From positions 569,985,152 through 570,049,151 of the forward strand of contig NC_081410.1 in assembly GCF_030272615.1 (NCBI RefSeq): 64,000 nt of DNA, given 5' to 3'. Shown piece after piece: positions 1 to 10,965 of the stretch. The stretch is from Cryptomeria japonica (Eukaryota > Streptophyta > Pinopsida > Cupressales > Cupressaceae). The notes beneath the pieces are model-generated. The model saw only the letters and a list, made by a program, of their open reading frames with translations, was not told the DNA's origin and ran no database searches. Every line of letters starts with the position of its first letter. The stretch's first letter is position 1. The position numbers and the translations under genes were made by a program.

Positions 1-1715
1 ATTACTTTGTTTGCCACTAGCTTCTTGAAAAATGACTCAAGTGGTTATCCCAATGGGGTGTACTTCCTTCGTGATCTAGAAGTTGTTTGAGTATTCACTG
101 GATTGTTTGTAGAACTTGATCCTGAAAAAATGAATTTGGGCCGCACTGTGTTGGCATCAACAACACCATCATTGACTGTGTTCTTGTTTTTATTCCAAAA
201 TCTTGGCTTGTCTTTTCCTTTAAAGTCATCTTTGTTTTCCTTGAATATCTTAATGACTCCTTGTTCAATTAGGACCTTCTCTATTGCTAAGCTTTTTTCA
301 ATGACGTCCTTGAAGGTGGACAAACAAGATTTCCTTAAATCATAACCAATGTCTTTGTTAACATTCTGGGTGAACATCTCTACCATTTGTTTTTGTGGAA
401 TTTCACAAGAGCATCTACTGGCTAGATTCCTCCATCTTTGTAAAAATGATGCAAAAGACTCTCCCTCTTTTTGCTTGGTGTTGCACAAAGTAGTGACTGA
501 TATGTCTATCTCTATGTTGTAGGAGAAATGTTGAATAAATGTCTCTGCTAGATCACCCCATGACTTAATACTAGGTGGAAGTTGGGAGAACCATTCCATA
601 GCTTGATCACCTAAGCTTTGTGGGAATAATCTCATCAAATATGTCTCTTCTTCTGCTACCTCAATGCAAGCTATGAAAAACTGTCTTATGTGTGCCTTAG
701 GATCCCCTTTTCCTCTATACTTATCAAATTTAGGTGTCACAAAGTGTGTAGGAAAAGGAAGCATTGGAATGCTCTTGTCAAATGGATAAGGACATATGTC
801 TCTCATTGTGTATGTTGGCTTTGGTGTATTTATGTCCTCCATTTTCTTTTGTAAGTCCCTAATTTGTTGCTCCAAATTGCTCTTAGATGGAGATCAACTT
901 CTTGGACCATACCCCATGCTTGAGGCACCAATTGGAGGAGAAGCATGTTGCATATATGGATGATATTGATCATACACATGTTCATATGGAGGAGGTCTAT
1001 AGTGATGCTGCATATATGGACCACTTGGTATAGATTCATGTTGAGAAACACCATATCTATTTTGTCCATGTATACCATACTCTACAGGCATGTCATGTTC
1101 TAATGTGTTGCCCCCAAATTTGACACGGGGTTTCCTTGTGTCCAAATTTTGAGCATGCCTTTGAATATCCAATTGCTTTGGTGGTTGATCCTTAGCGTTG
1201 ATATGTGATTGAGCATATTTCTCTACATAAGACTTCCATAATGGTCTACGAAGGTGAGTATCATATGCTTGACCATGTGTGTATGGAACCTCTAGTTTTT
1301 GAAACAAAGATGATGGTGATTCAGGTACCATATGTGGTCCTCTATTGCCTCCACTATTAGGCCTTCTTTGATCCATGTTGGAGTGAGTTTGTTGCAAAGG
1401 CTTATTTTCCATTATTTGAGACATGTGAAAATCATGAGGTATCTTGGCTCCACTTTGTGCCATCATTTGTAAGAAGTATTGTCTATCCCTCCTCATTATT
1501 TCCTCAATCAATCGATTGAAGCGGGGGTCCATAATGGATTCTTCCACATTTGCTGAATGTACGGAAAATTTGTCCATATTGTCATTGTGTGTATCATTGT
1601 TGTTTGTAGTGTCCATGTTCTCAAAATTTGGAATGTTTCTATAGGCATCCATGTCAGGTAATGTAGTATGATCAGAACTGAAAAAGATATCATTGTCATA
1701 CTCATAAGAACTCAT
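1..1715 (-). pseudogene. gag: Ty3/gypsy gag polyprotein (broken, runs off left edge)
   Basis: Gag makes the capsid that packages the element's RNA in the cytoplasm. The ATG at 1713-1715 opens a frame whose first 270 codons are low-complexity (Asn/His/Pro/Tyr-rich). The retrotransposon gag domain follows at about 835-250, with the typical features FDKYRGKGDPKAHIRQF, a W-F pair (AMEWFSQLP), SWGDLAETF and GESFASFLQRW. Two in-frame stops break it: TGA at 894-896 between the halves and TAA at 45-47. The frame stays open across both and continues to the window edge with PLESFFKKLV, so the polyprotein went on. No zinc knuckle lies in the visible part. With only two nonsense changes and no frameshift, this is one of the better preserved genes here. 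Confidence 0.85.
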
Positions 1716-2284
1716 GTTTGCGGACTCTTGAGCCTCTTTAGTTTCTCTCCTAGATTTTTGAAGATGGTTTCAACCATGAACTAGGTATTGACCAAGATGT
1801 GTTAGACTAGATGAAAATGGAAAAGGTATGGAAGACCAAGAGTTGGATGGAATGTAAATGAACCCGAGGTGTACTTGCAATGTCCAAAGTGTAAGACCAA
1901 GTATGTATGTAGTAGAGTAGGTGTGACTTCCAAAGAGAGAATAGTTTCTCTTGATGAGGTAAGTTGACCTTGACTCTAAGTAAGACCAAATGAGACCCAA
2001 AGGTGAGAGACCTTGATGAGGGACCACTTAGCAAAATGTTGTTGTATGTAGTGTGTTGACAAAATATGATGAGGACAAGCAAGTGACCTTTTGACTCAAG
2101 TTTAGACAAATGTAAATGTAATGTAAGGTGTAAAGCAATGATGGACTTTGTGAGACCCAAAGACAAGTTGAATGCTAAATGAAACCTTGGAGAAATGACC
2201 TAGGAAGCTCAAGAATGCCGCAACTGACTATGTTTGTTTGCTGGACTGTAACAGTTTTTGTTTCTTTTTTTTTTCAATTCTAAT

Positions 2285-2432
2285 CACAGACGCACCTGTA
2301 TACTTCACAGACGCGATTTCTTGACATAGACGTGGTTTTGTTTAACACAGACGTGTTTCTGAGATTTTTATAAAATGCACTATTGATTCTGGAAACACAG
2401 ACGCTATTATATCAAACACAGAAGCGTTTCTG
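2285..2432 (-). repeat. Short degenerate repeat cluster 1 (CGCGTCTG core)
   Basis: On the plus strand the motif ACAGACGCG or a one-base variant recurs five or six times, spaced about 20-40 bp and usually followed by TTCTG or TTTCTG. It recurs in a second cluster in the same leader at 3648-3905. Confidence 0.6.
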
Positions 2433-3647
2433 CAAAATTTGTGCAATTTTTTCCAAGCTATGAAGTTGTTTTGTTGTGACCAAATCTGACTGTTTGACTG
2501 TTTTTCGTGACAAGAGGACACAGTGTTGATGAAGACCCAATGTTTGCAAGTGTCTAGACTCAAAATGACTCCAAGAAAAGTGTGTTGTTTGATGTAAAAA
2601 AAAAAATTTGCATACACTTGAAGACACAAAAGACATAATGTTTTGCTGTTTGGTCTTGAATGTTTTGAATGTTTAAAATAAGTCAAGCACAATTCTTATG
2701 GCTAGCCAAAACAATAGTTGTTGATCCCACATGAGGTTTTACCCTTGAGGCTATGCTATTCAGAGCGGATACTTAGATGCTTGACCTCACTAGCTCCACC
2801 CTCGGCACTCACTTCTCAGGTCAGCCAAGCATTAGTCCCCATGAAAACTCCCCGTGGCGAACTTTGCATCTCTACTAAGAACCGTATGTGTGTGGGCCGC
2901 TACCAGAGGTCCAACCTCCTGCCCCAACAACTAGAAGGATTTGGGCTTCTAAAACAAAAAGGTGCTAGTAAGGACATCCGCTCGTGTGGCCATACATGTG
3001 GCACTTTCAGCTCTATAAATACGGAAGGCTCCTAGCCGGTAGGGGTTATGCCCTACAACTGATCAAATAAATTTGATCAAACGGGTTTATGGGGAGACAT
3101 AGTGTCGGTATGAACTAATCAGCACACGTTATCCATAGTTTTCACCATGAATATAGTTGTTTATAGTGGTTCGAAAGAGGTGGGTTTTCCTCACTACCAC
3201 TTGGGTCATTCTCTTCTCACTAGTAGTCCTAATGACCACATGGGAAGACAGGCCCTCTAAAGAATAAATAGAAAGAGCCTATTGCTCAAGACACAAAAGA
3301 CAATGATTCAATTTTTAGTGCACCAATTGAAGTGTTTGCTAGTCTATGAAAACAAGGCACATAATAAAAATCCAAAAACCCTTGCCAAGGACCTACAACA
3401 AAGATTTGTTAGTAGTTTGGATTTGTTTCAAATAATCACCCCTTCTTGCAAGCACACAAGTTAGGTAAATTTTAAATCCAAAAGACTTTGTGAAAATAGG
3501 GGCCTTCAACAAAACGATTTTGCTTTCAAGACAAGCTGCACCAATTTTGTTAGCTAGATCTAAAAATGTTAGCTCAAAATAAACCAGATCTGAAACCTTA
3601 AATGCAAAACCCAAAACTAAATCAATAACTCAAAATTTGAAACCGGT

Positions 3648-3905
3648 GCACACAAACGCGATTACCTTAGACACAGACGTGACTTTGTGACACAAGCGCG
3701 GTTCTGTGAAACACAGACGCGGCTACAGAACCCAGACGCGACTTCTGAACACCGACGCGTCTACAAACACCGTAGACGCGACTAAGGAATACAAACGTGG
3801 TTTCCAGAATCTGCAAAATAAAATGTTGTCGATAACATAGACGCGATTCTAGATGTCGCAGACGCACCAGAAAATCAAAAACGCAATCCGAAAGTACGCA
3901 GACGC
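3648..3905 (-). repeat. Short degenerate repeat cluster 2 (CGCGTCTG core)
   Basis: About a dozen copies of ACAGACGCG-like 9-mers occur at 15-30 bp spacing in a 260-bp stretch just inside the primer-binding site. Several copies keep two CpGs intact, although CpG is depleted elsewhere in the window. The copies differ in flanks, so this is an array of motifs, not a clean tandem satellite. Confidence 0.65.
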
Positions 3906-3994
3906 GAAAATATCAAAATGCTGTCAAAAATGTCAGATCTGCAACTTCAAAACACAAAATCTGCAACAAGGATGTTAAATGCAAAAAGGGACAA

Positions 3995-4014
3995 GAGTCC
4001 CACTGGGCGTGCCA
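3995..4014 (-). promoter_or_regulatory. Primer-binding site of Ty3/gypsy element
   Basis: On the minus strand TGGCACGCCCAGTGGGAC begins three bases after the LTR end, the normal position for a tRNA primer site in reverse transcription. I do not assign the tRNA. Confidence 0.7.
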
Positions 4015-4017
4015 AAA

Positions 4018-4810
4018 TGTTTATGGTGAAAATGGATAACAACAATAACAATATTGAAAGGCTAAATGAATTCAACCACAAAACCCTAGCCTAACAACAA
4101 CAAAGATCCACCATAACATATGAAGATTACCTAAGACAATGAAAATCAAATGAAATCACAAAGATTATACCATCACATGTTCAATATGGTTTGGATCTCC
4201 ATTCTTCCTATCTCCATTGATCTTGTTTGATGTATTTGCTCTCAGATTTTATGTGCACAAGAGCTCAACAAAGAACGGAATGTGGTTGCAAGTAGGATCG
4301 TATATGTCAAAAGCGTAGTGTAGTCAAGTGCGTAAATTGATTAGAATGATTGATTAGCCAGGGTTTGATAATGAAGGAAGCATCTCCTTATATAAAAGAC
4401 ACTATATGAAATGGAGGGATAAGATTGAGAGGTGTAAAAGGAGGTCGGCTATGATTAGAGGGTAGGTAAAAGAAATAATAAAATAATGAAAGGGGTAGAT
4501 AGTGTATGAATTAAGAGATGAATGACATGTGTCATGGGTAGAAAAGGCTAATGAATTAATTAAATAAATAAAGATTTATATAATTAATAGAAGAAGTGGG
4601 ATCAATTAAATAAATAAAATATTTATTTAATTTAGGAAAAGGATAATTTAAATAAATAAATGTATTTATTTAAATGAGAAATAAGGCTAGAAGAGGATAA
4701 ATGAATTAATTAATTAAATAAAGATTTATTTAATTAATAGAAGAATTAAGCTTAGGTAATTAAATAAATTAAATTTATTTATTTAGACTGGACAATTTTG
4801 GGTGTCTACA
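4018..4810 (-). repeat. 5' LTR of Ty3/gypsy element (793 bp)
   Basis: Minus-strand ends are TGTAGACACCC... and ...CCATAAACA, the short inverted TGT/ACA termini of an LTR. A primer-binding site follows the inner end. The segment at 4540-4790 is very AT-rich with repeated TTAATTAAATAAATA-type words. The partner LTR is outside the window. Confidence 0.85.
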
Positions 4811-5048
4811 ATAAGAAGTTGAAAATTATCTATTACCGGCAAACAATGTTAAGTGAATACTTAACCGGCATGCAATTAATGTGGTAGATGGCGAAAAGAT
4901 ATTATAAAAGTAAGGTTTTGGCTCCATTTCATTTCATCGTGATTTCAAATTTTCAGAGAGCGCGAAGATTCCGAGCTAAGGCATTTCGAACAAGAAGCAA
5001 GCACACTCCAAGCAATCATCCATCCAAGGTAGTAAAAGGTATTTAATC
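4811..5048 (+). promoter_or_regulatory. Putative internal promoter and leader of the element A ORF
   Basis: This stretch carries a TATA-like ATTATAAAAG at 4901-4910, then about 140 bp of C/A-rich leader before the ATG at 5049. A similar arrangement precedes the homologous ORF in element C (minus strand, 36431-36800), with a GGC..GCA.TTAATG word, then AAAA and ATAAAAG. Promoter function is inferred from position and similarity between two diverged copies. Confidence 0.4.
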
Positions 5049-8000
5049 ATGGCATCCACCTCTGCAATTGAATACATAGAAAACCCTACTATTGTTGAAG
5101 TAATAAAAAGACCTAGGCCCATATTTCAGTTAGTTCCCGAGATAGCAAAGAAGGATGATACCTTAGGTGCTTTTTCTCAAATTCCTAAGGGAGTTATTTA
5201 TGCTGAAGACCCCAAAATGTACATCCACTGCAACATTGAAGAGTTAGGAGATGAGGAAATTAAAACCATGTATAAAACCATGATATGTGATAATACCGAC
5301 AATGTTAAAGATGAACACAAGATCATTGAGACCCTAGGATTTACAGAGATCCTTAGCATTCCTAAATTTCCAAAGGATGTGATTAGGATAGTCTTAAGTA
5401 GGGTACATGGAGAATTTTTCTGGTCAGATACAATCCATAAGATCACCAAGGAAGCTGTGAAAGTTGTCACGGGGTAACCAACCACCGGTAAGAGACCAGA
5501 TAAAACCAAGAAGGTTCCCAATGACCTAGTTATAAACCTAACTGGTGCAACATTCGACAAGAGGTCTCTAAGGGTTAACGATGTAAAAGATATTAATGTG
5601 AGATTCATCAGTATGATATTAGGTTATAAAGATACTCATGCTAATAGACTTAATTCAGTTTCAAGTTTATGCATTAAGAGTGCTTATGATATGGTAACAA
5701 ATAATGATAAAATTGACATATGTGAATGGTTAAAGGATGAATTAATTGACAACCTTGGAAAGATCAAGAAGGACAAGAAAGGAACTTTTATATTTGGAAA
5801 TCTATTAGTATGCCTAATGCTATACATAACAAAGCAAGTTCCCGGTATAGGTTACAAAGAACTTGGATATGACATATCGGTAGGAAAACAATTGACTGAA
5901 CTACTCAAAAACATGGGTGAGAATAAGGAAAACAATATTAATGACTTCTTTCAAGCATTAAAGATCAAAATGAAGAAAAGAGTAAGGTTATCTCAGAAAA
6001 TTGTAGACAAATACAAAGATGATATGTGCTTTGTCATTAAGAAAGATGAAATCTGGATGGAAGCGGTCATCCCAAGGACAATTTGGGTAACCGAGATGGG
6101 CTATGAAACAGATGATCACATAGTTGAAACATATGCTAAAGCACTTCTGGAAGCCCCCAATGAACCTAAGGAAGAAGTATTTGGTAGTGCTGAGACTATA
6201 GAAAGCCAAATACAATCAAAGAAAAGAGTAAAGAAGGTTGAGGCATTTGTAAGGAAAGGGTCTAGACAAGCAAAAGCCATTAAGGAAGATGTATTGAAGA
6301 AAACTGGCATAACAGAGGATGAGTTGGCAGCTCCACAACTTGAAACTTACCTATCACCGGTAGGTACTTCTTTGGAAGGTGACATGCCATCAACTTTTAA
6401 AAGAGTTGTAAGAAAAAGAGATCCCTCACTGGCAACCACACCTTCACCTAGGAGAACAAGGCAAAAGCAACAAGCAGTGAGATCTCCAGTTAGAAAGGCC
6501 ACACCTAAGAAGAAGAAAAGGACAAACAGAGACTTGGCCCCTCTTGATATACTACTAAATGAAATCACAAAGGAAGGTAAACTAAAGGACATAGAGAAAA
6601 TCTATGACACTCTAATAGCTGATGAGAAAGAGCAAGTTGAGAACAGTGTTATATTGCATATGGACATGTACAAGAAATTTTTGATGGAAGTAGTAAATGA
6701 AATTCCTGATGAATTATTCAAAAGACTTAAGGCAAGAAGACAAGCAGTGATAGAATTGGATAAGAAAATAAAAATTGAGAAGCTACTTGTTGTATATCTG
6801 GTAAACTCTCCAAAAGAAATTGATGATTTAATTGCTCAAGCAAACAGGTCAGTATTCTCTACTGCACACCGACATATTTCACTAATGGCAGGAAGAGTTA
6901 TTGAAGTGACAGAGGAAACAGAAGATGGATGGGATATATTCCTGGTTGAAAAAGAAAAACAAGAAGAGTATAGGAACCCTAAACCTATAAAGGTATATCA
7001 AAAAGATAGAGACAAGGGGAAAGGTAAAGTTGGTGGACCACCAAGCATCAAAGTTAAAGACAACCTACCCGCACCTTCTTTAAATACTCCACCGGTGAAA
7101 ATAACAACTACTGAAGATCAACCACCAGCCGAGAGTATGGATGTAGAGGATAATAATCCTAATTCTGAAGTCCTATACACTGTGGATGTTGATACTTAGA
7201 AGATCAACATAGTAGTGGACAAAGATACAATTGATAAGTCAGATATGGCTAATGAGCATCCGGTAGCAGGGGAAACAAAGAAACCGACAGAAGATAAAGA
7301 GAAAAAGGTAGAGACTGAGTCACAGACTGAGACAATACAACATGCAGAGAAACCAACGGAGCTAAAGGCTCTGGAACAACATCAACCGGAATAGGTACAT
7401 AAGGAAACAGTGCCACCGGTAACTAGTGAAGTAGGAAAACCAGTGCTTAAAGAAATGCAAACACAAACAGACCTACCAGAGGTCAATACAGCTTGGTTAC
7501 TTCCACCGATACTCAGATTGTTGGATCATCATCAGCATTCAAATCAACAAATGTGACTGAGGTATTACTTGATTCTATCAGGAAAATAACTGACTGCAGC
7601 TCACAGGCTTACAAAGCAATTCATGATTCCATACCAATTTTGAAGGTAATAGCTCCCAACTGTAATATAGATAATAAAGATTCTTTAGGACAATTGGATA
7701 CAATGTGTAAATATATCTCAGAAAACATTGAGAAAATAAAGGAAGAGTCAGTGAAGGATAAGTTAGAAATTGAAAAATAGAAATTCTTTGATGAGGAAAT
7801 AAAGAAGTGTAATAGAGATTTTGACACACTTCTACCAGAACTATGTAATTTGTTGAAAGAATACAAAAATCTGTATAAAGATACTTGTAAAAAAAACTTT
7901 TTGACTGTAGATATTGACAAGAAAATGAGCAAGGCATAGGATGAGATAAATAAACTTGTAGACAGCTTTGTCAACTCACCTGATACACTATCAGTTTTTG

Positions 8001-8308
8001 AAGAGAAGATAGCAAATTTTGAGGAAGAACTACTCAAATTGGAAAGAGAGAAAGAAAGAATAATAAATAAGGCAAAACATTTGAGATCTCAACTAAGTCC
8101 AAGATTGAACTATTTAGCATCTCTGCGGAAGGAAATTTCTGAGGCATTAACACAAGGAAGAAAAACATCGACAGAGCATTTGCAGCATCTCACCGGTATA
8201 GTGAAGAGAACTGAGACAACAATAAAGGATAGTAAGAAGTTTATGGATAGTATAAACTTTATTTTGGGAGATCTTTTTCCGATTATAACTACCCAGCTAC
8301 AAGATTGA
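5049..8308 (+). pseudogene. Element A accessory ORF (MASTS family, about 1,085 codons)
   Basis: I do not recognise this protein; it matches the ORFs of elements B and C here. From the ATG (MASTS...) come an ordered region of about 350 residues with FPKDVIRIVLSRVHGEFFW near residue 115, a basic nuclear-signal-like stretch (RRTRQKQQ, then TPKKKKRTNR) at about 475-500, an acidic/proline-rich linker, and a lysine/glutamate-rich coiled-coil C terminus ending LQD at 8305. No signal peptide or membrane helix is evident. Stops interrupt it at 5475 (TAA), 7197, 7392, 7778 and 7937 (all TAG), and one base is lost near 7487 relative to B. At three of the TAG sites B has Gln. Its position just before the polypurine tract is where Sireviruses carry an env-like ORF, but the sequence does not look like an envelope protein. 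Confidence 0.7.
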
Positions 8309-8365
8309 AGTTATGGATAGATCAAACTACAAACTCTACTGACATCTTGACAACCTTTGTCATTG

Positions 8366-8382
8366 ATGCCAAAGGGGGAGTA
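8366..8382 (+). promoter_or_regulatory. Upstream polypurine tract of element A
   Basis: GATGCCAAAGGGGGAG is repeated about 155 bp downstream next to the LTR. Duplicate polypurine tracts are a known Sirevirus trait. Confidence 0.6.
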
Positions 8383-8520
8383 GTGGGATGAGAAAATTCA
8401 AAACACAGGAATCATATGCTCAGGGGGAGCTCTCACATTTTTGGTAAACATTTTTGGTAACATTTTTGGACTACACATTTTTGGATACTTTTTGAAATTT
8501 CTCATGAGTGTTGTCATCAA

Positions 8521-8536
8521 TGCCAAAGGGGGAGAT
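8521..8536 (+). promoter_or_regulatory. LTR-proximal polypurine tract of element A
   Basis: TGCCAAAGGGGGAGAT directly precedes the LTR start TGTTGG, the position where plus-strand DNA synthesis is primed. Confidence 0.8.
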
Positions 8537-9303
8537 TGTTGGCATATGCACACTCCAATGAGACATTGTATGTGATTGAAGGTTTTGTCATTGATGGAAA
8601 CCTTGCAATTCTATGGCACCGGCAAAGACATTATACTGGCATCAGCAAAACACATTCTACATCGGCACAGAAGAAAAGAAGTATACCGGCACAAAGGCTG
8701 ACAGGATTTTTGTTATACAATATTTTGTTTATTATTGTAAGCCGACTTGGAAAATTGTAAAATGACTCTTATATATAAAGGAGATCATTGTAGACATTTG
8801 AATAAGTGTAGTAGAAGCATTAAGGAAAATATTAGGCAAACCTAATGTGCGAAATATAGGTCAAAGGGTATATGTAAAGAATAGAGCAAGAACCGGTATT
8901 GAATCTGGCATTGAAGATGCTATTGTAAAGCAGTACAAGATATTGGATTTGTATAATCCTTATTGTAAGTCAGTGTGACTTCCCATTGAGCAGTGAGCTC
9001 TAGGCAGTTGGCCTTCCTGCATGTGCAGGCCCCTATTGTAAGTAATATTCTTTTATTGGCCAGTGAGTGAATATTGTGGGTTACAAATCCCACTAAGGTT
9101 TTTCCCACATCGGGTTTCCTCGTTAAAATCTTGTGTTATGGTGTTCTTTTCATGTGGATGTTCTTGATTCTGTTTATTGCATTATTTCTTGCATACCGGT
9201 ACACTGTTATATTATGTTCTGCATGTTTTAACTTAAGAAATTCTTATTACCGGTTAGATACTGATTCACCCCCCCCCTCTCAGTATCTATGGGACCCCTA
9301 ACA
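8537..9303 (+). repeat. 3' LTR of element A (767 bp)
   Basis: The ends are TGTTGGCATATG and CCTAACA. A TATA box (TATATATAAAGG) lies at about 8769. The U5 end carries the GGTTTTTCCCACATCGGG block and the GATTCACCCCCCCCC-TCTCAGT motif shared by the Copia LTRs of this window. It is a close relative of the element B LTR at 60685-61479. Confidence 0.85.
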
Positions 9304-10556
9304 TCAATAAGATTCAAGAGTTGGTTCAGAGGTACTACTATTAGCCAAGGATGAATCAAGATGTGAAAAAGTATGTGGAGACTTGCATAGTTTGCCAAAA
9401 GGCTAAAGGTACTTCTACAAACGCCGGTTTATACCAACCTCTTCCCATACCAATTAGACCTTGGGAATGAATTAGTATGGACTTTGTAGTAGGTTTACCA
9501 AGGAAAAAGCAGGGACATGACAACATGTATGTCATTGTGGACAGATCTAGCAAAATGGCTCACTTTGTGCCTTGCAAGACTACTCATGATGCATGCCAAA
9601 TAACTCATTTGTTCTTCAAAGAAGTAGTGAGGATACATGGTTTACGCCTGAGCATTGTTTTAGATAGGGACTCAAAGTTCATGAGTCATTTTTAGAAGAC
9701 ACTTTGGCAAAAGCTTGGCACCAACCTCTCTTTTGGATCAGCCTACCATCCTCAAACAAATGGGTAGACCGAAGTCGTGAATAGAAGCTTGGGAAACTTA
9801 TTAAGGTGCCTTACTAAGGAATATGGCTAGACATGGGATCAAGTACTCTCACAAGCTGAATATGCATATAATGACACCATGAATAGGACTACAAGCAAGA
9901 GCCCTTTCAAAGTGGTCTATGATGTGCACCCAAGAGGTATTTTGGAGTTGAGAGACTTAGGTAGTGCATCATCAAGAAGTGGATATGCAGAAGACTTTTC
10001 TCAATCAATGAAGGAGATACATGAATCAGTCAAGCAAGCCTTGACAGAGAACACAAGAAAAATCAAACAAAAAGTTGATGAAAGAAGGAAGAACCTCCAA
10101 TTTCAAGTGGGAGATCTTGTCATGCTGCACCTAAACAAAGGAAGGGTACAACAAGGAGTGCCTAAAAAGTTGCAAATGAGAAGGATAGGTCCATGTGCCA
10201 TTCTAGCCAAGTATGGAGAAAATGCATACAAGGTGGATCTACCTAGTGACATAGGATTGTCACCAGTTTTCAACATAGCAGACTTAGTTTCCTACAAGGG
10301 ACAAATTCAAGGTTTAGATTGCAGTCACTCAGAGGTATCAGATGATGTGAACAACCTTTAGTTACCAGCCAAACCAAATTCAAAGGCCAAGAAGGTGTTG
10401 AGTTCAAGGATCGCCAAGAAGACAAGGCATCAAGCCTATTGGGAGAACGTAATCAAATGGCAGGGTATGGATGATGATGAATCTACATTGGTGCTTGAGA
10501 TAGAGTTTAAGAAGCTAGGCATTGATCAGAATCTGATTCCCAAGGAGGTGACATGA
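9304..10556 (+). pseudogene. Ty3/gypsy chromovirus-like integrase with C-terminal chromodomain-like region
   Basis: Integrase inserts the cDNA into the genome. One continuous frame shows the zinc-binding tail (CIVCQKAK), catalytic-core segments MDFVVGLP, a D in VLDRDSKF, and HPQTNG.TEVVNRSL holding the final Glu. The C-terminal region has VGDLVMLHL and RRIGPCAIL, and the end (YWENVIKWQGMDDDESTLV) resembles a chromodomain. Stops lie at 9342, 9468, 9693, 9765, 9828 and 10359, with no frameshift. By the family pattern 9342 and 9693 replace Trp, and 9765 replaces Gln. The 5' part is absent because element A sits in it. This is an old copy. Confidence 0.85.
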
Positions 10557-10922
10557 TTTTCTTTTGTTTGGGAGAATGGTGCAGGAGCACCTAGGACTTA
10601 GACTATTTAGTTTTCTTAATTTTGGATTTTAATGACCCTAGACAAGTCAGTTAGTGAATAAGGACTCTAGGAGGGTCCAAAAGTGAGTGTTAAAGTCAAT
10701 GTATTCCTAGGTTGAGTTCATTCTTCTTAGGTTTGCATTTTGTGCCTATATAGTGGTTTGAGTAGGTAGTTGACCTTCTTGATGGTCAAAAGTGTCAAAA
10801 CTTGGTATAGGAATTAGGGAGGGTTCAATTAGTATTAAACACATTTTAAAAGTCATGAATGATGACTTATAATAGGTCTCATAGGTTGAGAAGACCAAAA
10901 ACTGCAAAACTCCAAAGTTGCA

Positions 10923-10965
10923 AAAAGTTGTCATGACAACTTTTGAAAATTGTCATGACAACTTT
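10923..10965. repeat. Two adjacent palindromes built on GTTGTCATGACAAC
   Basis: Positions 10923-10944 form a perfect 22-bp palindrome centred on TCATGA. A second copy at 10946-10965 is palindromic except for one pair. Together they could form two hairpins or a pair of dimeric protein sites. Confidence 0.8.

Larger units (their letters stand above)
1716..4017 (-). other. Long untranslated leader of the Ty3/gypsy element
   Basis: These 2.3 kb between primer-binding site and gag ATG have no long frame. They contain two clusters of a degenerate CGCGTCTG-type repeat (listed separately). Between them, at about 2700-3270, is a more GC-rich block rich in short inverted pairs such as the GATCAAATAAATTTGATC palindrome at 3061-3078. 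Long leaders are known in Tat/Ogre-type elements. I see no protein or RNA gene. Confidence 0.6.
1..4810 (-). mobile_element. Ty3/gypsy LTR retrotransposon, 5' part only
   Basis: This element reads right to left: 5' LTR (4018-4810), primer-binding site, a leader of about 2.3 kb, then gag running off the left edge. The LTR has TGT...ACA ends on its coding strand. The gag domain type and long leader resemble the Tat/Athila side of plant Ty3/gypsy, but no polymerase is visible, so the lineage is tentative. Its outer LTR edge directly abuts element A at 4811; ATAAG at 4811-4815 would be the target duplication, with its partner outside the window. It therefore probably inserted into the 5' part of A. 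Confidence 0.85.
4811..9303 (+). mobile_element. Element A: Sirevirus-like non-autonomous LTR element with accessory ORF
   Basis: Element A has a leader, one very long broken ORF, two polypurine tracts and a 3' LTR. No gag, protease, integrase or reverse transcriptase is visible. The 5' end is missing, probably displaced by the adjoining Ty3 insertion. Its 3' edge lies inside a chromovirus integrase; TCAAT at 9304-9308 is the expected target duplication. LTR ends (TGTTGG...CCTAACA) and the CAAAGGGGGAGATTG tract fit Copia elements of the Sirevirus/Maximus type. Confidence 0.75.

Noticed and set aside
2718-3035. Possible small gene or tRNA-like structure in the Ty3 leader
   Set aside because: No tRNA arms or anticodon loop could be drawn, and the short frame has no features beyond chance.
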